Source of the DNA: an uncultured beta proteobacterium
GTDB taxonomy: Bacteria; Pseudomonadota; Gammaproteobacteria; Burkholderiales; Burkholderiaceae_C
Assembly (NCBI GenBank): GCA_903845935.1
Contig: CAIMZI010000077.1
Span: 17,041-81,040, forward strand
DNA: 64,000 bases
Direction: 5' to 3'
In this document: one piece after another, positions 54,507 to 62,757 of the stretch
Layout of the letters: each line of letters starts with the position of its first letter
Position numbering within the stretch: the stretch's first letter is position 1
Program-made: the position numbers and the translations under genes
Notes under the pieces: generated by a model
What the model was told of the DNA's origin: nothing
Database searches by the model: none
Seen by the model: the letters and a program-made list of their open reading frames with translations, nothing else

Positions 54507-55784
54507 TTATTGGTAGCCCTTGGGGAAGGGATTGGGTTTGATCAGCTCGGGCGACTCGGATACCACCTTGAAAGTGGCGTCGGGCATGCCCATGGCGATG
54601 CGCGACTTGCTCCACAGGTGGTGGTTGGTATCGAGCTTCACATAGCCTTCGGGCGCGGTCTTGAGTTCAATCGTCCCGGTCTCGGATGCAGCGACAACCT
54701 TGTTCACGTCAAAGCTCTTGGCCTTCTCCACGGCCGCCTTCCACAGCCAGGGGCCGAGGTAGCCGGCCTGGGTCACGTCACCAATGACTGCATCCTTGCC
54801 ATACTTGGCCTTGAAGGCCGCGACGAACTTTTTGTTGTTGTCGTTGTCCAGCGACTGGAAGTACTTCATCGACGAATAAAAGCCCTGGAAGTTTTCACCA
54901 CCCACGCCGGTCATTTCGTCCTCGGTCACCGCCAGCGTCAACAGCAACTGCTTGTCGCCGGTGATGCCGGCGGCCTTGAGCGCCTTGTAGAAGGCCACGT
55001 TGGAGCCACCCACAACGGCGACAAAAATGCAATCCGGCTTTTGCACCTTGATCTTGTTCATCAGCGAGCCGAAGTTGGTGCTGCCCAGCGGGTAATACTC
55101 TTCACCCACAATCTTGCCCTTCTGGAAATTCTCGACGTGCTTGCGCGCAATCTTCATCGAGGTGCGGGGCCAGATGTAGTCGGAGCCGATCAGGAAGAAG
55201 GTCTTGGCCTTCTTCTCTTTTTGCGCCCAGTCCAGGCTGTACAGAATCTGTTGCGTCGCTTCCTGTCCGGTGTAGATCACGTTCTTGGACTGCTCCAGAC
55301 CTTCATAGAAAGTGGGGTAGTAGAGCAGGCCATTTTCCTTTTCGAAGATAGGCAGCACGGCCTTGCGCGACGCCGAGGTCCAGCAGCCGAACACTGCGGC
55401 GCAGTGGTCGTTGATCAGCAGCTTCTTGGACTTTTCAGCAAAGGTGGGCCAGTCGGAGGCGCCGTCTTCCTTGATCACCTTGATCTTGCGACCCAGGATG
55501 CCGCCCATGGCATTGATCTGGTCAATCGCCAGTTGCTCGGCCTGGATGGCGCCGGTTTCCGAGATGGCCATGGTGCCGGTTGCGGAATGCAATTGGCCGA
55601 CTGTGACTTCGGTATCGGTGATGGCCAAATTGGTGGTATTGACCTGGGCTGTCGTCTGGGCCGATGCAACACCGGGCAGGCCGACTGCAGCTACGGATGC
55701 GACGCCGAGTGCCTGCAGCATGCGACGTCGACCGACGTCCGCGGTAGAGAGGTTGGTGGCCTTGTCATCGGAATGGTGCTTCAT
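54507..55784 (-). CDS. urtA: urea/amide-binding periplasmic protein UrtA
   Basis: Start ATG 55784, preceded by GGAG. The 425-residue precursor has a twin-arginine-like signal (GRRRMLQALG then hydrophobic core ending GVASAQ), so export may be by Tat. The mature part is a type I periplasmic binding fold with VTVGQLHSATGTMAISETG, AVFGCWTSASRKAVLP and LLYYPTFYEGLEQSKNVIYTG, all typical of UrtA/FmdD. Ligand is urea or a short amide; the adjacent amidases favour amides, possibly both. It is the promoter-proximal gene, divergent from the receptor kinase across a 163-bp gap. Confidence 0.94.
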   Translation of the reverse strand: MKHHSDDKATNLSTADVGRRRMLQALGVASVAAVGLPGVASAQTTAQVNTTNLAITDTEVTVGQLHSATGTMAISETGAIQAEQLAIDQINAMGGILGRKIKVIKEDGASDWPTFAEKSKKLLINDHCAAVFGCWTSASRKAVLPIFEKENGLLYYPTFYEGLEQSKNVIYTGQEATQQILYSLDWAQKEKKAKTFFLIGSDYIWPRTSMKIARKHVENFQKGKIVGEEYYPLGSTNFGSLMNKIKVQKPDCIFVAVVGGSNVAFYKALKAAGITGDKQLLLTLAVTEDEMTGVGGENFQGFYSSMKYFQSLDNDNNKKFVAAFKAKYGKDAVIGDVTQAGYLGPWLWKAAVEKAKSFDVNKVVAASETGTIELKTAPEGYVKLDTNHHLWSKSRIAMGMPDATFKVVSESPELIKPNPFPKGYQ

Positions 55785-55872
55785 GTAACGCTCCTTGCAG
55801 CATGGGTTAAAAACGAACGGCGGGAATCGCCGCGCTGGTGCAAAGATTAGGTTCAAGCCCGCTTCCCTGCCA

Positions 55873-55888
55873 TACGTCAATTAACGTA
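55873..55888. promoter_or_regulatory. candidate operator between urtA and the receptor kinase gene
   Basis: TACGTCAATTAACGTA is palindromic in 14 of 16 bases, arms TACGT and ACGTA. It lies 89 bases before the urtA ATG and 60 before the kinase ATG. Its TACG-containing arms resemble targets of LuxR/NarL-type regulators, such as the one encoded at 59363. Confidence 0.55.
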
Positions 55889-55947
55889 GGGGTGGCTGCA
55901 GCGCGAGGCAAATGGGCGTGTGAACGATTCTTGCTTGCTTCAGTTAC

Positions 55948-58900
55948 ATGCCCGCGCCCTCCTCCTCCCATCGCCTTGCGCCCCAGCCGATTTACCGGTT
56001 TCGCCGCGAATACAACTCCTGGGTCGCCGACGAAAGCATGGAGGACTACGCACTGCGTTACACACCCAAAAGCTTTAGACGTTGGAGCGAATTCAGGGTG
56101 GCCAACACGGCGTTTGGCTCGCTGGCCTTCCTGGCGCTGGAAGCGATTGGGGGCGCCATCGCCATGAACTATGGTTTTTCCAACGCCATGTGGGCCATCC
56201 TGTGCGTCGGTCTGATTATTTTTTTGACCGGCCTGCCCATCGCCTACTATGCCGCGCGTTATGGGCTGGACATGGACCTGCTGACGCGTGGTGCGGGCTT
56301 TGGCTACCTGGGCTCGACCATCACCTCGCTGATCTACGCGGTCTTCACCTTCATCTTTTTTGCGCTGGAAGCGGCCATCATGGCGCTGGCCCTGCAAATG
56401 GTGCTGCCCTGGCCCTTGGAGTGGTGCTATGTGCTGTCGTCGCTGGTGATCCTGCCGCTGGCCATGCGCGGCATCACCCTGATCTCGCGACTGCAAGCCT
56501 GGACGCAACCGCTGTGGCTATTTCTGCTGCTGCTGCCCTTTGTCTGGATTGCGCTGGAAAAGCCGCAGATGTACCGCGACTTCGCGGGGCTGACGGGTCT
56601 GCGCAGTGGCAGCAGCAGCTTTGAGCCCTTGATGTTTGGCGCTGCTGCCACCGTGATCTTCTCTCTAGTGGTGCAAATTGGCGAGCAGGTGGACTTCCTG
56701 CGCTTCCTGCCCGAAAAAACGCAGGCCAACCGGCTGCGCTGGTGGGGCGCGGTGCTGACGGCCGGGCCCGGCTGGATCGTGATGGGCATGCTCAAGATGG
56801 CCGGAGGCGCATTTCTGGCCTTTGCCGCCCTGCAGTTTGAAGTGCCCTCCAACCGCGCCACCGAACCGACCCAGATGTTCCTGGCGGGCTTCACACAGGC
56901 CATCGGCCATCCTGGAATTGCGGTCATCGTGACCGTCGTCTTTGTCGTGGTGTCGCAGATCAAGATCAACCTGACCAATGCCTACGCGGGCTCCCTGGCC
57001 TGGTCGAACTTTTTTTCGCGCGTGACCCGCAGCCATCCCGGTCGCGTGGTCTGGCTGGTATTCAATGTCGTGATTGCCACCTTGCTCATGACCCTGGGCG
57101 TTTTTGGTGCCTTGGAGAAAGTGCTTGCGGTCTACAGCAATGTGGCGATTGCCTGGGTCGGCGCTCTGGTGGCGGACCTGGTCATCAACAAACCGCTGGG
57201 CTTAAGCCCGCCCGGCATCGAATTTCGCCGCGCCCACCTCTACGACTTCAACCCTGTCGGCCTGGGCTCCATGGTGATTGCCACCACAGTCGCCTGCTGC
57301 GCCTATGCGGGTCTGTTCGGCGCCTGGGCGGCAGCATTCTCGCCCTTCATCGCACTGGCGCTGTCCATGGCGCTATCCCCCCTGCTGGCCTGGGCAACGG
57401 GCGGACGTTATTACCTGGCACGCACGCCGGACACGCAGTGGCAGCCCGGAGAAATTGTGCGCTGTGCGGTCTGTGAAAATCAGTTTGAGTCGGAAGACAT
57501 GGCCCAATGCCCGGCCTACTGCGCGCCCATCTGTTCCCTGTGCTGCTCGCTGGAATCGCGCTGCCATGACCGTTGCAAAAAAGATGCCCGTGCCGGCGAC
57601 CAACTGCGCGCAGTCGCGGCCTGGCTGCTGCCAAAACAGTGGCTGCTGAAAGTCAATTTCCGCTTTGGACAGTATCTGTTCGTTATGCTGTCGCTCTGCG
57701 CCGTGATGGCTTTTTTGCTGGGAGTGGTCTATGTGCAAGAGAGCCTGAACACCGCCGCACCGCTGTTGCGCATGCCCTTTCTCAAGGTATTTTCCTTGCT
57801 GGCCCTGTTGGCTGCCGTGTGCGCCTGGTGGGTCGTACTCAGCACCGACAGCCGGCGCATGGCACAGGACGAATCCGAAAACCAGACCCAGCGCCTGCTC
57901 GAAGAAATCGATGCCCACCGCCGCACCGACACTGCGCTGCAATCTGCCAAGGACCAGGCCGACTCGGCCAGCCAAGCCAAGACGCGCTACGTGGCCGGCA
58001 TGACACACGAGTTGCGCTCCCCCCTCAACAGCATTCTGGGTTACACGCAGATCCTGCTCAAGAATGCCCAGATCGATGGTGGAATGCGGGAAACCCTGTC
58101 CACCATGCAGCACAGCGGCCATCACATGCGAGCCCTAATCGACGGGTCGCTGGAACTGGCGCGCATTGAGGCCGGACGTTTGCGCCTGGACCCGGTACCG
58201 CTACCGTTGGCAGAACTGCTGGAAGATGTGGAGGGCATGTTGCGGCCCCAGGCCGAGAGCAAGGGCCTGCATTTCTCCCTGCAGATAGTGGGCGTGGCCC
58301 CGACTTATGTGCGCGCCGATGCAAAGCGGCTGCGGCAAATTCTCATCAATCTGCTGTCCAACGCGGTGCGCTTCACCGAACAGGGCGCGATTGTGCTGCG
58401 ACTGGATTTTCGCCAACACGTCACGCGCATCGATGTCATTGACACCGGCATCGGGATTGCCCCGCAAGACCAGGAACGCATCTTCCTGCCGTTTGAGCGC
58501 GGCAGCGCAGGGCGGCGTGCCAGCGAATCCGGTACCGGGCTAGGCCTGACGATTACCAACCTGCTGACCCAACTCATGGGCGGGGAACTGAGCGTTTCCA
58601 GCATCCCGGGCCAGGGCAGCACCTTCTCGGTGCGGCTGTATCTGCCGGGCATCGCGTCGGACCTGGTCAGCACACCCAGGCGTGCCCTGGCTCTGCGTTC
58701 AGTCATAGGCTATCTGGACCCGAAGCGAACCCTGCTGGTGGTCGATGATCAGCCGCTGCAGCGTCAGCTTCTGGCGGGCCTGCTGGTGCCGCTGGGCTTT
58801 ACGCTCAACGAGGCCGCCAGTGGGCGCGAATGCCTGGAAATCGTGCAACGCAATCCGCCCGACCTGGTGCTGCTGGACATCACCATGGACGACCTGGACG

Positions 58901-59379
58901 GCTGGGAAACCGCGGCGCTTTTGCGTCAACTCATACCAGCCGAAAAATTGCCGATTGTTTTTGTTTCTGCCAACTTGTTTGACCACCAGCCGGAACGCCT
59001 GCTGGCCATGCAATGCCAGGGCTTTGTGGGCAAGCCGATTATCGAATCGGAGTTGCTCGACGCGCTGGAACAGGCGCTTCAAATTGAATGGGTAAGGGAC
59101 AACACGCCGCGCTCCCTGGTGGCCGCCAGGCTGGAGCAAAACCCCGGCGCAGCGACGCGTCCGAACCCAGCGGATTTGCCCGACATGCTGCGCGAGGAGC
59201 TGGGCCGACTGGCCAGACAGGGTCACGCCACGGCGCTGCGGGATGCGTTGCGCAAGGCCCTCGCCTCCCATCCGGAGCACACCATCACGCTGCACTTTTT
59301 GCAAGGACTGGCCGAAGGCTTCGACTTCCAGTCCCTCAGCATTCAACTTCGCGAACCCGACCATGACCGACCTCTCTAG
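55948..59379 (+). CDS. NCS1-transporter-like/histidine kinase/receiver hybrid sensor (transceptor)
   Basis: A 1143-residue fusion. About residues 40-490 are a twelve-segment NCS1-type permease domain. Residues about 505-545 form a Cys-rich segment with nine Cys (RCAVC, QC, YC, IC, LCC, RC, RC) and one His. Two further membrane segments lie near 575-640, then a linker, HisKA with the acceptor His in MTHELRSPLN near 686, HATPase with LLSNAVRF, DTGIGIAP and GTGLGLTI, a receiver near 928-1045 (LLVVDDQPLQ, LVLLDITMDD) and a helical tail. Divergent from urtA. The next gene, a response regulator, overlaps it by 17 bases. Architecture parallels CbrA (SLC5 permease plus kinase). Likely senses urea or an amide. 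Confidence 0.88.
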   Translation: MPAPSSSHRLAPQPIYRFRREYNSWVADESMEDYALRYTPKSFRRWSEFRVANTAFGSLAFLALEAIGGAIAMNYGFSNAMWAILCVGLIIFLTGLPIAYYAARYGLDMDLLTRGAGFGYLGSTITSLIYAVFTFIFFALEAAIMALALQMVLPWPLEWCYVLSSLVILPLAMRGITLISRLQAWTQPLWLFLLLLPFVWIALEKPQMYRDFAGLTGLRSGSSSFEPLMFGAAATVIFSLVVQIGEQVDFLRFLPEKTQANRLRWWGAVLTAGPGWIVMGMLKMAGGAFLAFAALQFEVPSNRATEPTQMFLAGFTQAIGHPGIAVIVTVVFVVVSQIKINLTNAYAGSLAWSNFFSRVTRSHPGRVVWLVFNVVIATLLMTLGVFGALEKVLAVYSNVAIAWVGALVADLVINKPLGLSPPGIEFRRAHLYDFNPVGLGSMVIATTVACCAYAGLFGAWAAAFSPFIALALSMALSPLLAWATGGRYYLARTPDTQWQPGEIVRCAVCENQFESEDMAQCPAYCAPICSLCCSLESRCHDRCKKDARAGDQLRAVAAWLLPKQWLLKVNFRFGQYLFVMLSLCAVMAFLLGVVYVQESLNTAAPLLRMPFLKVFSLLALLAAVCAWWVVLSTDSRRMAQDESENQTQRLLEEIDAHRRTDTALQSAKDQADSASQAKTRYVAGMTHELRSPLNSILGYTQILLKNAQIDGGMRETLSTMQHSGHHMRALIDGSLELARIEAGRLRLDPVPLPLAELLEDVEGMLRPQAESKGLHFSLQIVGVAPTYVRADAKRLRQILINLLSNAVRFTEQGAIVLRLDFRQHVTRIDVIDTGIGIAPQDQERIFLPFERGSAGRRASESGTGLGLTITNLLTQLMGGELSVSSIPGQGSTFSVRLYLPGIASDLVSTPRRALALRSVIGYLDPKRTLLVVDDQPLQRQLLAGLLVPLGFTLNEAASGRECLEIVQRNPPDLVLLDITMDDLDGWETAALLRQLIPAEKLPIVFVSANLFDHQPERLLAMQCQGFVGKPIIESELLDALEQALQIEWVRDNTPRSLVAARLEQNPGAATRPNPADLPDMLREELGRLARQGHATALRDALRKALASHPEHTITLHFLQGLAEGFDFQSLSIQLREPDHDRPL

Positions 59380-60268
59380 ACCCGAATCCCCGGCAGCACG
59401 CCATTGCATTCTGGTGGTGGACGATGCGCTCGACACGCTGCGCATGCTGTGCGACGCACTGAGTGCCGAAGGCTATGCCGTACTGGCCGCCAGAGACGCA
59501 CAGGAAGCCCTGGAACGGCTGGAAATAGTGATTCCTGATGGCATCCTGCTGGACGCTGTAATGCCCGGCATGGACGGTTTCGCGCTGTGTCGAAGGCTCA
59601 AGGAGACGCCCCATTGGGCCCACATCCCGGTGGTGTTCATGACCGGGCTTTCGGAAACCGAGCAAATCCTCGAAGGCTTCACCAGCGGCGGAGTGGACTA
59701 TGTGGTCAAGCCGCTGCGCCTGCCCGAGGTGTTGGTGCGCCTGGCAACCCATGTGCGCAACGCGCAGGCAACCCGCATGGCACGCGAAGCGGTGGACGTG
59801 GCCGGCCTGGGCACGGTGCTGCTGGACAGCCGTGGGCGTCTGGCTTGGCGTTCGCCACAGGCCACGCGCTGGCTGGAGGCCGCCTTCGGGCAGCAGGAAC
59901 CGCAGGCCGCGCTGGCCTGGCTGCATACCGCCCAGGAACAAACCCAGATCAGCGTACCCTTAGCGGACCAGGGCACCCTGATCGCAAGGCATATGGGACA
60001 GAGCGGCATTTCCGAATCGATGTGGGTGTTGCATCTGGCCCCGGCCAAAGCCGGCAGTCCGGTGCGTCAGCCCGATATTCCCTTGACGCCGCGTGAAACC
60101 GAAGTCCTGTCATGGCTGGCCAAGGGAAAGACCAACCGCGACATTGCAGATATCTTGGGCATGAGCCACCGCACCGTCAACAAGCATCTGGAACATATAT
60201 TCGAAAAACTGGGCGTAGAGACAAGGTCCGCTGCAACCGCGATCGCGGGGCAACTGCTCAACGAATAG
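59363..60268 (+). CDS. response regulator with PAS-like middle region and LuxR-type HTH
   Basis: ATG 59363 lies inside the kinase 3' end and gives 301 residues, longer than the 210-230 of FixJ/NarL proteins. The receiver (about 14-130) has VVDDALDTL, the acceptor Asp in DGILLDAVMPGMDG, the conserved FMTGL switch and Lys in VVKPLRLPE. A middle region of about 90 residues (AGLGTVLLDSRGRLAWRSP) looks PAS-like. The C-terminal HTH has LTPRETEVLSWLAKGKTNRDI and MSHRTVNKHLEHIFEKLGV. It is the expected partner of the receptor kinase. Confidence 0.92.
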   Translation: MTDLSRPESPAARHCILVVDDALDTLRMLCDALSAEGYAVLAARDAQEALERLEIVIPDGILLDAVMPGMDGFALCRRLKETPHWAHIPVVFMTGLSETEQILEGFTSGGVDYVVKPLRLPEVLVRLATHVRNAQATRMAREAVDVAGLGTVLLDSRGRLAWRSPQATRWLEAAFGQQEPQAALAWLHTAQEQTQISVPLADQGTLIARHMGQSGISESMWVLHLAPAKAGSPVRQPDIPLTPRETEVLSWLAKGKTNRDIADILGMSHRTVNKHLEHIFEKLGVETRSAATAIAGQLLNE

Positions 60269-60274
60269 TGAACG

Positions 60275-61156
60275 CTAGGCTGCAAGCACTGCAACCTGCT
60301 CCAGCTCTCGCAGTGCCTCAGCCGACAGCGTCAGCTCCGCTGCTGCCAGATTCTCACCCAGATGGGCCAGCGATGAGGTGCCGGGGATCAACAAAATGTT
60401 GGAGGACCGCTGGCGCAGCCAGGCCAGGGCCACCTGCATGGGCGTCGCTCCTACACCTTGCGCCACCTCGGTCAAGGTGGAAGACTGCAAGGGCGTGAAA
60501 CCGCCCAGCGGGAAGAACGGGACATAGGCAATGCCCTGACGTGCCAAATCGTCCAGCAGCAGATCGTCCTGGCGATGGGCCAGGTTGTAGAGGTTTTGCA
60601 CGCACACGATGTCGGTAATGGTTTGCGCCTCAGCAATTTGAGTGGCCGTGACGTTGCTCAGTCCGATGTGGCGTATCAGGCCGCGCTGCTTGAGCTCGGC
60701 CAGCGCAGTCACCTGCTCGGCAATGCTGCCCTCTTCGGTGCCATGACCGCTTCCAACCACCCGGTAATTGACGATGTCGAGCGCGTCCAGGCCCAGATTG
60801 CGCAGATTGTCATGCACGCCGACGCTCAGTTCTTCGGGCGTATTCGCCCTTTGCCACGACTTGTCGGCGGGCCTGCGTGCGCCCAGCTTGGTGACGATCA
60901 CCAGTCCATCGCGGTAGGGATGCAGGGCCCGGCGAATCAGCTGGTTGGTGAGATGGGGGCCGTAAAAATCGGAGGTGTCGATGTGGTTGACGCCAGCGTC
61001 AAGCACCTCGCGCAGCACGGCCTCGGCGGCCTGCGGGTCGGCCGGCGGGCCCCAGACTCCGGGACCGGCCAACTGCATGGCACCGTAGCCCATTCTTTGC
61101 ACCGTCATGTCAGTGCCCGGAAATGTAAATGAGCCGCCGAGAAGAGATGTACGCAT
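60275..61156 (-). CDS. aldo/keto reductase
   Basis: A 293-residue aldo/keto reductase after an AGGA site. The catalytic Tyr is in DTSDFYGPHLTNQ, Lys in VIVTKLGARR, and ALDIVNYRV takes the place of the usual His strand, whose His is replaced by Asn. The C-terminal cofactor loop is LIPGTSSLAHLGENL. It resembles YdbC/Tas-type enzymes that oxidise or reduce aldehydes. It converges on the response regulator with a 6-base gap and lies 132 bases downstream of livF, probably as a separate unit. Confidence 0.88.
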   Translation of the reverse strand: MRTSLLGGSFTFPGTDMTVQRMGYGAMQLAGPGVWGPPADPQAAEAVLREVLDAGVNHIDTSDFYGPHLTNQLIRRALHPYRDGLVIVTKLGARRPADKSWQRANTPEELSVGVHDNLRNLGLDALDIVNYRVVGSGHGTEEGSIAEQVTALAELKQRGLIRHIGLSNVTATQIAEAQTITDIVCVQNLYNLAHRQDDLLLDDLARQGIAYVPFFPLGGFTPLQSSTLTEVAQGVGATPMQVALAWLRQRSSNILLIPGTSSLAHLGENLAAAELTLSAEALRELEQVAVLAA

Positions 61157-61288
61157 GGGAAGTCCTGTGGATTATCAAAGGGCCAGAGTGTACGGATGCC
61201 AGCGGCAGGGCACCTGCGGGTTCAGCATGTCCTTGCGCTACCTTGGGACTTGCAGCCACGGCCCACTATCGACCCTGGCGCTGCGGTA

Positions 61289-62005
61289 TCAAAGCCCCAG
61301 GAATCCGGACAGCGCAGGATCAGCCGCCACCGCCTCGGCATCGCCGTCCAGCACCACCTGGCCCTTTTGCAGCACGATGGCCTGGTCGGCATGGGCCAGC
61401 ACCTTGCGGTAGTCGCGGTCCACGATCAAGGTGGCGATGCCGCTTTTGCGAATCTCGCCGATCACGCGCCAGATCTCCAGCACGATCAACGGCGCCAGGC
61501 CCTCGGTGGCTTCGTCCAGAATGATCAGCTCGGGGTGGGTCATCAACGCGCGGCCGATCGACAGCATTTGCTGTTCGCCGCCGCTGAGTTGCGCGCCTAA
61601 ATTGCTCAAGCGTTCGCTCAGGCGCGGAAAGGTTTCCAGCACGCGCTCATAGCTCCAGTCCTTGCGGCCATCGCGCCCGGGCCGTGCGGCCATCACCAGG
61701 TTTTCACGCACGGTGAGGTTGGGAAAGACGCCGCGCCCTTCGGGCACATAGGCCACGCCCAGGCGTGCCACCTCAAAGGGCTTGGCGCGCGACATGTCCT
61801 GGCCGAACAGGCTGATATGGCCGTCGCGCTGCGGCACATGGCCCAGGAGCGTGCGGATCAGCGTGCTCTTGCCCATGCCATTGCGGCCCAAGAGGCCCAT
61901 GGTCTCGCCGCGGTGGATTTTGATGTCGACGCCATGCAGCACATGGCTGGAGCCATACCAGGCGTGAATGCCCTGGGCGTCCAGAATCGACTCAGAAGCG
62001 CTCAT
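61289..62005 (-). CDS. livF: branched-chain amino acid/amide-type ABC transporter ATP-binding protein (LivF-like)
   Basis: ATG 62005 overlaps the livG stop (ATGA). The 238-residue ATPase has Walker A GRNGMGKSTLIRTL, signature LSGGEQQMLSIG and Walker B LIILDEATEGLAPLIV, the DEATEGL pattern being typical of LivF. The H-loop segment is unusual: where most LivF proteins read LVEQN, this one has LIVDRDYRKV. It is the last gene of a livH-livM-livG-livF run. No binding protein is visible in the window. Confidence 0.9.
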   Translation of the reverse strand: MSASESILDAQGIHAWYGSSHVLHGVDIKIHRGETMGLLGRNGMGKSTLIRTLLGHVPQRDGHISLFGQDMSRAKPFEVARLGVAYVPEGRGVFPNLTVRENLVMAARPGRDGRKDWSYERVLETFPRLSERLSNLGAQLSGGEQQMLSIGRALMTHPELIILDEATEGLAPLIVLEIWRVIGEIRKSGIATLIVDRDYRKVLAHADQAIVLQKGQVVLDGDAEAVAADPALSGFLGL

Positions 62006-62757
62006 GCGTGGTCTCCAAGATAGGCCATTTGGACCAGCGGGTTGCTGCGTATGGCTTCGGGAGAGTCGCAGGCAATCACGCTGCCGTTGACCATCACCGT
62101 CACGCGGTCGGCAATGCGAAAGACGGCGTCCATGTCGTGCTCTACCAGCAGAATCGCATGCTCGTTTTTCAGCTCGGCCAGCATCGCCAGCATGCGCTCG
62201 GTTTCCTCGGCGCCCATACCGGCCAAAGGCTCGTCCAGCAGCAAGACCTGCGGCCGGGTGGCCAGGCACATGGCGATTTCCAGCTGGCGCTTTTGACCGT
62301 GCGACAGCAGGCCGGCCGACAACTCGCGCAAATCGGTCAGGCCGCTGCGCGCCACCACGCTCTCGGCAATGCCGCAGCTCAGCTCGCAGTTCTGCGCGCT
62401 TTGCCACCAAGACCAAGGCTTTTGATGGGTCGCTTGTGCCGCCAGGCGGCAGTTCTCAAACACGCTAAAGCTCGGGTAGATGGTGTTGCGCTGGTAGCTG
62501 CGGCCCAGACCGGCGCGGGCGCGCTTAGGTTGCTGCCAAGCCGTCACATCCCGACCCAGCAGCTCCACTGTACCTTCGCTGGGTGGGAACTCGCCGGACA
62601 GGATATTGATCAACGTGGACTTGCCCGCGCCGTTGGTGCCGATAACGGCATGGACGCTACCGCGCGTCAGCTCCACATTGACCTGATTGAGGGCTACCAG
62701 ACCGCCCCAGCGGCGTGTGATGTTCTGGCCGCACAGCAGCACTTCGCCGGTACTCAT
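62002..62757 (-). CDS. livG: branched-chain amino acid/amide-type ABC transporter ATP-binding protein (LivG-like)
   Basis: ATG 62757 (MSTGEVLLCGQNITRRWGG) overlaps the permease stop by ATGA; the upstream extension is permease in another frame. The 251-residue protein shows Walker [15 protein letters not shown], signature LSHGQKRQLEIAM and Walker B VLLLDEPLAGMGAEE, close to LivG/UrtD. The H-loop His is in LVEHDMDAVF. Paired ATPase with LivF. Confidence 0.92.
   Translation of the reverse strand: MSTGEVLLCGQNITRRWGGLVALNQVNVELTRGSVHAVIGTNGAGKSTLINILSGEFPPSEGTVELLGRDVTAWQQPKRARAGLGRSYQRNTIYPSFSVFENCRLAAQATHQKPWSWWQSAQNCELSCGIAESVVARSGLTDLRELSAGLLSHGQKRQLEIAMCLATRPQVLLLDEPLAGMGAEETERMLAMLAELKNEHAILLVEHDMDAVFRIADRVTVMVNGSVIACDSPEAIRSNPLVQMAYLGDHA

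Noticed and set aside
55785..55947. Sigma-54 promoter for urtA
   Set aside because: A TGGCA-like element occurs, but the spacing to a TTGC-like element does not match the -24/-12 rule.
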